Assembly: GCA_003354225.1 (NCBI GenBank)
Contig: PIVH01000525.1
Span: 1 to 5,529, forward strand
From: Globobulimina sp.
Lineage: Eukaryota; Foraminifera; Rotaliida
Direction of reading: 5' to 3'
Length of the DNA stretch: 5,529 nt
The notes beneath the pieces are model-generated. The model had not been told where the DNA came from. It ran no database searches and saw only the letters and a list, made by a program, of their open reading frames with translations. Positions 1 to 5,529 of this stretch are shown here, one piece after another (the first letter of the stretch is position 1; every line of letters starts with the position of its first letter). The position numbers were made by a program, and so were the translations under genes.

Positions 1-47
1 CCAGAAGATTCAGGTTCAAAGCCTGAGGCAGCCCCAACAAATTATTT
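1..47 (+). other. GC-richer left edge: possible upstream exon end or tRNA-like 3' half
   Basis: Two readings compete. First, frame 1 is open and reads PEDSGSKPEAAPTNYL over 1-48, with a possible GTATTT donor at 49; this would be the end of an upstream coding exon of the main gene. Second, tcagg (10-14), a 7-nt loop ttcaaag (15-21) and cctga (22-26) form a perfect 5-bp T-arm-like hairpin with a B-box-like GGTTCAAAGCC at 13-23. No T-run terminator follows nearby, and the loop ends in G where tRNAs usually have a pyrimidine. The exon reading is slightly preferred. Confidence 0.3.
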
Positions 48-123
48 GGTATTTATTATGGTATTTATTGGGTTATTTATTATGGTATTATTATATGTAT
101 ATTATGGTATTTATTATGGTATA
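48..123. repeat. Degenerate AT-rich tandem repeat (ggtatttattatg-like)
   Basis: The 13-nt unit ggtatttattatg occurs exactly at 48-60 and 106-118. Imperfect copies lie between them, for example ggtatttattg at 60-70 and ggttatttattatg at 71-84. The repeat ends two bases before the annotated ATG. It is either 5' leader/promoter DNA or the body of an upstream intron. No TATA box or initiator can be singled out, because the whole stretch is TATA-like. Confidence 0.8.
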
Positions 124-124
124 A

Positions 125-3100
125 ATGCATCTAAACAATGCCGTATTTGGCAAGAAATTGTTTAAAGGTTGGTTTGTTAAACAAGGCGCAAAGGCAAAAT
201 CATGGAGGAAGCGCTGGTTCGTTGTTTTTGACACTTTGGAAATGCGCTATTATGAAAATCAAAAAGGCAACAAACCAAAAGGCGCTATAATGTTAACTGA
301 ATTGACTGAAATAAATATGGTGCTCGACACTGATAAATATCCAAAGTATGTTTTTATATTCGGTTTGAAAGTGGAAATGTATGCAAAGTGCGAGGATAAT
401 GTATGAAATGTATGAAATACGCAGACATGAACAGGTAATGGAGCTAATAACACCGGAAAGAATATGGGTGCTATCTGCGCCGAGCAAGGACGATCGCAGC
501 ATTTGGTATTCTCGTTTATGTGATTTGATCGGTAAGAATGCCAAGAAAAAGTGTTTTCGGCTGAACCCGATTTATAATAATTACTTATTTCAATATGACG
601 AAGCCACAAAGGTTTGGACGCAACGGTATTATGCGTTGACCCCCAAACATTTGTATTATTTTGATAACGCAGAACAGTGTGACAATGCGCAGAGCATTGC
701 TTATTTTGACAAAGCCAGATTCCATATTGGTGTAAGTCGCTATGTATCGGGCTTCATACCACTGAACAACCCAACTTTTGCTATCTGCGACAATGCGCAG
801 TGCAAACTACATAACAAACAGCATTTATTTGAGATTGATACCTCTTTCCAATGCAAAATATTGATGACCGCTGCACATAAATCTGAGATTGACGAATGGC
901 AGCACGCATTTATTAAAATGGAGTTATTAGACATCCACAACAGCGATGAGGAGGAGGAGGAAAAAAAACGCAGTACACTGGGTATCAATGATGCTTTCAG
1001 TCAAGAAATATTATCAAATTTAAAACAGAGTACATCTCAAAGGAGGAAAAAGCATAAAAAGTTGTCCAGCAATTCATTGAATTATCTCTCAATGAAAACG
1101 CACTTTCCTGGCTTTACAAAAAAAGGCAAAAAAAGCAACATCTCAGAGCTGAAAGATGGCGACGAAAAAAAAACAGAGCAGGATGTGGTACGTAGTAATA
1201 TTTTATGTCAATATCACAAAAAAAAAACATTTTTATGCTATTTTTTTGTTGTGAACAGGTGAAAGATGGTTACAATGATCTGGGCTCACCTGTGGATGAG
1301 ACAAAATTGCCCAAACCCAAACCGAGGAAGTCCACCAATCCGAGCATTGTGAGGCCACCAAAAAAGAGGGTGCGTAGCTATAAGAACGGCGGGAAAAGCT
1401 TCACCATCAAAAGGATCGGTGTTGGCGGCGCCGGCAATGTTGGCAAAGTGGACCCGTTTAAACGCTCTAAAACTGATAGGAATGAGCGGTATGTCCGAGA
1501 TCGCACCAAATCGCGCAGTTTGAATGAAGTGATGTTCAAAGAGTTGGGGCTTGGCCTTGGCACTGGGAGCTATGGCAGCAAATCCTCGCATATTGCAACT
1601 AGTTATAATCCAAACCGCACTGTGCATTATTTGCCCAAAGCGGGGCCCAATGCGGCGGATTTCAAATTTGATTCGAATGTTTCGGTCCGTTCATCTGCTA
1701 TGAACTTGAAAGGCGGCGCGTATACACCACAAGTAATGAGTGAGTGCGGCAGTAGTTTGCTGTTACAAAATAATGACAGCTATTATACCTCGCATCGAGT
1801 CTCAATACCTATGATATCACCTACACCTTCGCGGCATGCCTCGCTTGACATGGACTCTATGGCCAACAATGTGGCATCGACCCGACATTTGAGCGTAACT
1901 TACAACGCATCGACGAGGATATCAGTGAGTAAATCCTATGTGGCCGAGGACGAATTATTTCTATCCCCAAACAGGAAAAGTATGCTCGCCAAGCAGGCGG
2001 ACAATAAAATTGTGAAACAACTGATGGAGTTGGGATTTGTTGATGAGACACACTGTGAAAAAGCTGCCATCGCCACCAATAATCGCGGGGTCGAAGAGGC
2101 GCAGCAATGGCTATTTAACAATTTGCAGCAAAATGAATTGAACAATGAGTCGGCGCGCTCGTTGCCGGTGTCTGTGGTCAGTGATATGTATGAAAATGGC
2201 AACGAATCGGAGTCGGACAGCGATGTAAGCAGTATAGCAAAGGGCTTATTTGCATTTCAGATCAACGACGTCAAGCAAAATGGCTCCAAAAGTAGGATTT
2301 TTCTGAACGACGAGGAGAGGAATACAATCATGGAATTGTCCAATGTCGCAGAAAGAGCGCAGGCATACTTTGAGAAGAATCAATGGAATGAAGCGATTAA
2401 GGAATATACGATCGCGTTGAATGAGATTGATACGGACATGGAAGCGGAGCATCAGTTTGCTTTTAGATATTATTGTTTGCGCAGTGAATGTTTTCGAAGA
2501 TTGAAAATATTTTCCAAAGCTGAAAATGACACGGAATCCTGGATGGAATTGCGATTTAATCGCGGCGATTTTGAGTATATTGAAGGGTGTGAGGTTGGGT
2601 CGGCGATCTATATTGATATGAAACAGTATGCGTTGGCAAAGGATTTGGTGGTAAGAGGCTTGGAAATTGATGCGGAAAATGAAAAATTACAGCAGCGGTT
2701 GAAGAAATTGGAGGCTTTGTTAAGTTTGGAATTGGCTGAAATTGCACGAGAGATTGACCGGAAATATTTGGAATACGATATTGATGAAATTATTGATAAC
2801 GAATTGTCGGAGAGGGAAGAAAAGGAAAATGATTTATTAACAAAATCGAAAGAACAGAGAGCGATGACAGTTATATCGGAGTGGGAGTCATTGGTTAAAA
2901 ATAAAAGTCAGAAAAAGCTAGAAAAGGAAGCCAAGCAAATCGTAAATTGTTGCACAAATTACCTGCAATGTCCGTGCATTGCGCGGGTTACTGTGATATT
3001 GCGGTTTTATGATAAATGGTGTTCTACGCAAGAGACTGCGACCATATTAGACAGAATATCGATATATAATATTATTATATATTTGCGATCGTATTCGGTG

Positions 3101-5095
3101 CATCAATTAATAAATGATTTTGTACACATAAAGGAGGCGCATATTGATAATGTACGACAGCAAAGATGCGAAATATTTGAATATTTTGTGAATATGTTAC
3201 CGGAGTGCATTGGCAGTCAAATTGACAATTTAAATGACTGTAAATGTTTTAGACGAAATAACAGAGATAAATTGTTATGCGATCAAAACGAAAATGAGTT
3301 TAAAAAAATGTATTTTAATTTTTCACGCAGCGGCGAAGTGCGTGATATTATTACCATGCAAATATTGGACTCACTGCATTCGTTTTGTATCCATTCCACG
3401 CAATGTATTATGATGAAAGTACCTGAAAATAATTCGTTTACAATGTCTTCCTTTCTAAAGCAGCCACAAACGGTTATGAATAATATCAATAATGAATGGG
3501 ATGAAATATATAAATTTAAAACCAATATAAAAGCGGAGGAGAAGGAGGAAGATGATATGATAGAAATGGACGACGGCATTGTTATCGGTCAACAAGTATT
3601 TAAATATTGTGTATCATACAAGAAAGACACTGATTTTATAAAAGCAAAATATAAGACTTTAAAACGTAAATTGATGAAAAATAAAATATTTTGTATCACT
3701 GAGCCGGAATGGTTTACATATTTATTGAGAGCGAGCATTTTGAAGCAGACTTACAAAGGAAAAATGACCGTAGCTAACAATATAAACAATGGAGCTTTAA
3801 ATGAGAAATATCACATCGCCACAGATTTGCCCATCCCAATTACGCATATTCTGGTTTTATTATTATATACAAATAATATTAATTTACAATTTCAATTCCG
3901 ACAATGTTTATTATCCAATAAAAGGAAGAAAATCCGCGAAATCGGAAATTTTATGGCGATTTTATCCGAATGCATTTTGTTTTATGGACATTCAAATTAT
4001 TTGTTTATGAGTTCAGCGATATTTTATCACGGCTTATCGCAGAAAATATTGATTGATAATTTTGAGTTTGTCTGCAACATTCCGACATTAATAAGTTTAG
4101 AACCGTCCTCTGCGATGATGGTATGTGAGAAAAATAGGAATTGCATCTTGCAATTTCGCAGCGAGAGCAATGAGTGCAAATTATTTGATATTTCATGGCT
4201 GAGCGACAATCCATTCAACAACACATTTTTAACGGGCTGTGCCTCCTCGTTCAATATCTTGGACATTATAAACGAGTATGAGTCCAATGAGATATTTATC
4301 AGCGCGCTATTATTTTTTAAGAAGGTAGTAAATGGATATTATATCCAAGACATTATACATCCAAAGCAAGTGTACCAATATATCATATTGGGGCTAATGA
4401 GTAATATGAGCGAAGGATATGCGGAGCATAGCAACATCCCAAAGTTTATGCAGTCGCTCTTTGAGTATATTGTGAATAAAATTGACTCGATTTGGATCAT
4501 AAAAAGTCAGTTTGAAAAGTTGGGCAATGATTTGCGAACTTGTTTTTTTAACATCAATGAAGAAGAATCGATTACAACCGGACCATTTTATGATTATTGG
4601 ATGAATAAATTGTGTTTGCCGGAGCATGAACTCTCTGTTAATTTGACGCAAGAGTTTGAATGGAATTTAGTTAAACAAGATGATCTATTGCGGTTTTGGG
4701 GGTTGGCTCAGAATCAATGTTTTTGTGGACCAGAATGTGATTATATTATCTACACAGAAGATGAGGAGGAGGACAGTATGAGTCACAGCGAAGAGGACGA
4801 CGGCGAAGATATTATATGTTTCATTCCGATTATATTCAGATCACATTCTGAATCGAAGGATAATGTGTCAATTGGTATAAAATTAAAAGATCCCACTGTC
4901 TTTGAAAAATATGCAACCATCAAAATCCAATATAATTTATTATGTCCACAATTAAGATATACATTGTCAAATATCGCTGTTTTAGATGAAGAGAATCAAA
5001 CCAATCAATGCATTGCATTTAATATAAATCAAATCAAAACGTTAAACGCATTTCATTTTCAAATATCATTACGGGTTTTAACCATTGAATATTAA
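125..5095 (+). CDS. PH-PH-UBA-TPR multidomain protein, spliced: join(125..345, 425..1187, 1259..5095)
   Basis: The model encodes 1606 residues in three exons, ending at TAA 5093-5095. Seen in the sequence: two PH domains (about 11-109 and 123-241), a basic Ser-rich linker, a UBA domain (about 576-618), three TPRs (about 688-801), a charged helix (about 802-890) and an unassigned C-terminus (891-1606). No signal peptide or clear membrane segment is visible. PH domains often bind phosphoinositides or proteins, UBA binds ubiquitin, and TPRs bind peptides, so a cytosolic scaffold recruited to membrane is inferred; no enzyme is recognised. The start at 125 is the first ATG after an in-frame TAA at 122-124, but it has a T at -3 and gives only about ten residues before PH1. 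An upstream exon ending at 48 and joining at 155 is a real alternative. The exon 1-2-3 joins are well supported by frame, domain continuity and splice consensus. The gene itself is near certain; its exact 5' end and function are not. Confidence 0.85.
155..530 (+). other. PH domain 1 (residues about 11-109), interrupted by intron 1
   Basis: The opening KLFKGWFVKQG, then W27-R28-K29-R30-W31-F-V-V, is the typical PH beta1-beta2 signature. The domain closes with R86-I-W-V-L-S-A in a late strand and a C-terminal helix carrying the near-invariant Trp, W101, in DDRSIWYSRL. K19 followed by R28-K-R30 and Y42/Y43 fits the known K-x(n)-[KR]-x-R-x(n)-Y pattern of phosphoinositide-binding PH domains such as the GRP1/ARNO group. 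Lipid binding is therefore likely. Specificity for PI(3,4,5)P3 is inferred from the motif only. Confidence 0.88.
346..424 (+). other. Intron 1 (79 nt, phase 2)
   Basis: The donor is GTATGT at 346-351 and the acceptor is TACGCAG ending at 424. Codon 74 (Lys) is split as aa|a. Reading through would hit TGA at 404-406, while splicing joins DKYPK to HEQVMELITPERIWVLS. That continues PH1 into its last strands and C-terminal helix. The next AG, ending at 434, was tested and gives an immediate TAA, so 424 is preferred. Confidence 0.85.
570..926 (+). other. PH domain 2 (residues about 123-241)
   Basis: A second, more divergent PH domain follows PH1 after about a dozen basic residues. It shows NYLFQYDEATKVWTQRYYAL as beta1-beta2, KHLYYFD as beta3, HLFEID and CKILMTAAHKSEIDEWQHAF as the last strands and helix. 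W232 is the conserved C-terminal helix Trp. The basic phosphoinositide motif of PH1 is absent: the beta1-beta2 loop is DEATKVWTQR, with few basic residues. This domain may bind protein or act structurally. An insertion around residues 159-200 contains a duplicated CDNAQ pentapeptide. Confidence 0.75.
927..1999 (+). other. Basic, Ser-rich linker (residues 242-575), contains intron 2
   Basis: No folded domain is recognised here. The segment begins with an acidic DEEEEE run (residues 248-253) encoded by a GAG repeat. Basic clusters follow: RRKKHKK (280-286), TKKGKK (305-310), PKPKPRK (346-352) and PPKKRVR (361-367). The last resembles a monopartite nuclear localisation signal. Residues 508-569 hold several Arg-x(0-2)-Ser-hydrophobic sites. 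The composition predicts disorder and suits a phosphorylated tether between the PH pair and the UBA/TPR half. The exon 3 part (1259 onward) is clearly more GC-rich than the 3' half of the gene. Confidence 0.7.
1188..1258 (+). other. Intron 2 (71 nt, phase 0)
   Basis: The donor is GTACGT at 1188-1193. A T-rich tract at about 1230-1250 precedes the acceptor GTGAACAG, which ends at 1258. Exon 2 ends on Val codon 1185-1187 and exon 3 opens with GTG AAA GAT at 1259. Without splicing, the upstream frame stops at TGA 1260-1262. The junction falls in the low-complexity linker, so no domain checks it. Phase and consensus agree. Confidence 0.85.
2000..2128 (+). other. UBA domain (residues about 576-618)
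   Basis: The segment reads DNKIVKQLMELGF, then ATNNRGVEEAQQWLFNN. This matches the three-helix UBA pattern: the L-G-F (residues 586-588) stands for the usual M-G-F/Y ubiquitin-contact loop after helix 1, and the A-T-N-N-x-x-V-E-x-A-x-x-W-L core forms helices 2-3. UBA domains typically bind mono- or polyubiquitin through this loop and helix 3. The length of about 43 residues is normal. Ubiquitin binding is likely but not proven by the sequence. Confidence 0.87.
2336..2677 (+). other. Three TPR motifs (residues about 688-801), Hop/Sti1-like
   Basis: Repeat 1 (about 688-721) contains AERAQAYFEKNQWNEAIKEY; repeat 2 (about 725-758) contains YYCLRSECFRRLKIFSKAEND; repeat 3 (about 767-801) contains GSAIYIDMKQYALAKD and ends GLEIDAEN. 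Each shows helical-pair TPR spacing with small residues at the packing positions. The three-repeat size and the ending GLEIDAEN plus a capping helix resemble the TPR domains of Hop/Sti1-type co-chaperones. However, most residues expected to form the Hsp70/Hsp90 carboxylate clamp appear substituted (see findings). A peptide-binding scaffold is therefore safe, while an Hsp90 partner is not. Confidence 0.8.
2678..2944 (+). other. Charged helical segment (residues about 802-890)
   Basis: This stretch is rich in Glu, Lys, Leu and Ile: it starts EKLQQRLKKLEALLSLEL, continues through an acidic DIDEIIDNELSEREEKEND and ends in SQKKLEKEAKQIV. It has no Pro or Gly and looks helical. The first part probably caps the TPR superhelix, and the remainder may be a single long helix or a short coiled coil. 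Heptad regularity is imperfect by eye. Confidence 0.5.
2945..5095 (+). other. Unassigned C-terminal region (residues 891-1606)
   Basis: About 716 residues have no family that I recognise. The body is rich in Ile, Asn, Leu and Cys with alternating hydrophobic stretches, which looks like a folded, largely helical region and not disorder. Two acidic tracts occur: EEKEEDDMIEMDD (residues 1088-1100) and TEDEEEDSMSHSEEDDGED (1494-1512, a CK2-like Ser/acid run). The last 90 or so residues (about 1515-1606) alternate hydrophobic and polar residues in a beta-strand manner and could be a small beta domain. Cys pairs CPC, CKC and CFC are present. No catalytic motif (kinase, HECT, RING or protease) was found. 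A distant ARM/HEAT fold, as follows the TPR in UNC-45-type proteins, is possible but untested. Confidence 0.5.
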
Positions 5096-5221
5096 CTTGT
5101 ACATTATGTTTTTTTTTAGTTTTGTGTTTATTTCTTTTTTAATTTCTCAGATAGGTTTCTTGATTAATTTGGGCATCCACTTCTATTTTTTCTGAAATTT
5201 GTAAATTTAATTAAAACCACC

Positions 5222-5248
5222 ACAAAGTCAGAACAAAGTCAGAACAAA
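5222..5248. repeat. Tandem 11-nt repeat, about 2.5 copies
   Basis: The unit acaaagtcaga is exact at 5222-5232 and 5233-5243, followed by a partial acaaa at 5244-5248. It lies in the 3' flank just after the candidate ATTAAA. It has no recognised function and is typical of replication slippage. Confidence 0.85.
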
Positions 5249-5303
5249 TTTATAATTGAATTTTCGGTATACAAAGGGGGGTGGTTATCTTTTGGAATAT
5301 ATT

Positions 5304-5333
5304 ACAACATTATTTTTTACAACATTATTTTTT
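5304..5333. repeat. Perfect 2 x 15-nt tandem duplication
   Basis: acaacattatttttt is repeated exactly head to tail at 5304-5318 and 5319-5333. Each copy ends in T6. It lies in noncoding DNA and is most simply a recent slippage duplication. Confidence 0.9.
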
Positions 5334-5394
5334 CCGTCACGCTTAATTCCTGCTGAACGATGGCTAATTGTTTAACGTACCAATCACATAAATT

Positions 5395-5529
5395 ATGATC
5401 AATATACATCCAGCGCAGTACAATAATTTTAGAAAACGCAAGGAATTAAATCCAATTCTTCCAAACCAAACAGTTCAACAAATCGGAAACAATAAACATT
5501 ACAAACAAATCTCATATTCGTTGACAGAG
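5395..5529 (+). CDS. Possible N-terminus of a downstream gene, cut by the window edge
   Basis: From ATG 5395 the frame stays open for 45 codons to the last base, beginning MINIHPAQYNNFRKRKELNP; an in-frame TAA at 5389-5391 sits just upstream. The peptide is polar and Asn/Gln-rich, with no recognised domain. Against it: 45 codons is short, the region is A-rich, and two minus-strand frames are also partly open over the same bases. It may equally be intergenic DNA. The product is unknown. Confidence 0.2.
   Translation, partial: MINIHPAQYNNFRKRKELNPILPNQTVQQIGNNKHYKQISYSLTE

Larger units (their letters stand above)
5096..5394 (+). other. T-rich 3' flank / probable 3' UTR
   Basis: After the TAA the sequence becomes very T-rich (a T10 run near 5110 and further runs to about 5190), then AT-rich with short repeats. 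No open frame of note is seen in the first 200 bases. An ATTAAA hexamer at 5210-5215 is the best candidate polyadenylation signal within about 120 nt of the stop; the next AATAAA, at 5491-5496, is much further away. The signal is weak, because such hexamers are common in DNA this AT-rich. Confidence 0.4.

Noticed and set aside
388-424. Alternative donor (GTGCGA at 388) for intron 1
   Set aside because: It is frame-compatible but gives a 37-nt intron, a poorer donor than GTATGT at 346, and would insert FIFGLKVEMYA-type residues into the PH1 core.
259-609. Minus-strand open frames opposite the PH exons and several others opposite the long exon
   Set aside because: They are shadows of the plus-strand coding sequence: low-complexity Cys/Ser/Ile peptides with no domain, while the plus strand carries clear PH, UBA and TPR signatures.
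1427-1447. GAGNVGK in the linker, resembling a Walker A (P-loop) motif
   Set aside because: It has G-x4-G-K but Val follows instead of Ser/Thr, and it sits in a basic low-complexity stretch with no NTPase fold or Walker B.
1925-1974. GTGAGT ... CCCCAAACAG, a possible extra intron
   Set aside because: It is 50 nt long, so removal would shift the frame and lose the UBA and all downstream coding sequence; the retained reading is a normal linker peptide.
2945-5095. HECT or RING ubiquitin ligase in the C-terminus, suggested by the UBA
   Set aside because: No HECT catalytic Cys context and no RING Cys/His spacing can be found; the CFCGPEC motif alone is not enough.
5040-5112. Splicing past the stop, using the T10-AG acceptor-like site near 5120
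   Set aside because: Sequence after that AG is T-rich and noncoding in appearance, with stops soon in all frames, and no strong donor precedes the TAA.
5317-5445. Minus-strand open stretch ending ...VQQELSVTEKIML, with an adjoining open frame at 5429-5527
   Set aside because: The two stretches are in different frames with no convincing splice pair joining them, a third minus frame is also open here, and the longest is only about 42 codons. Chance openness in AT-rich DNA is sufficient.

Overview
This window is eukaryotic. It carries most or all of one long plus-strand gene with short GT-AG introns. The reading is AT-rich, uses the standard code with a TAA stop, and encodes eukaryotic signalling domains: two pleckstrin-homology (PH) domains, a UBA domain and a TPR array. 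AT-rich flanks, compact 70-80 nt introns, an Asn/Ile-rich C-terminal half and a lineage-specific multidomain protein suggest a free-living protist. My best guess is a foraminiferan/rhizarian such as Reticulomyxa, but this is an impression of style and not a sequence match.

Layout: 1-47 is a more GC-rich stretch that is either the end of an upstream exon or a tRNA-like 3' half. 48-123 is an AT-rich degenerate repeat. The main gene occupies 125-5095 as join(125..345, 425..1187, 1259..5095), giving 4821 nt and 1606 residues. Both splice junctions were placed by hand. They use GTATGT and GTACGT donors, remove the frame breaks, and intron 1 restores a continuous PH domain. 5096-5529 has no convincing gene. 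It holds T-rich 3' flank, two small tandem repeats and a weak open frame that runs off the right edge.

Protein layout (1606 aa model): PH1 about 11-109; PH2 about 123-241; a basic, Ser-rich, probably disordered linker 242-575; UBA about 576-618; Hop/Sti1-like TPRs about 688-801; a charged helical segment about 802-890; then about 716 residues (891-1606) that I cannot assign to any family. From the known domain roles, the protein is best read as a membrane-recruited scaffold that can bind ubiquitin and a peptide or protein partner through its TPRs. That role is inference. The unassigned C-terminus and the domain combination are the most novel content. No mobile element, CRISPR array, rRNA or complete tRNA is visible.
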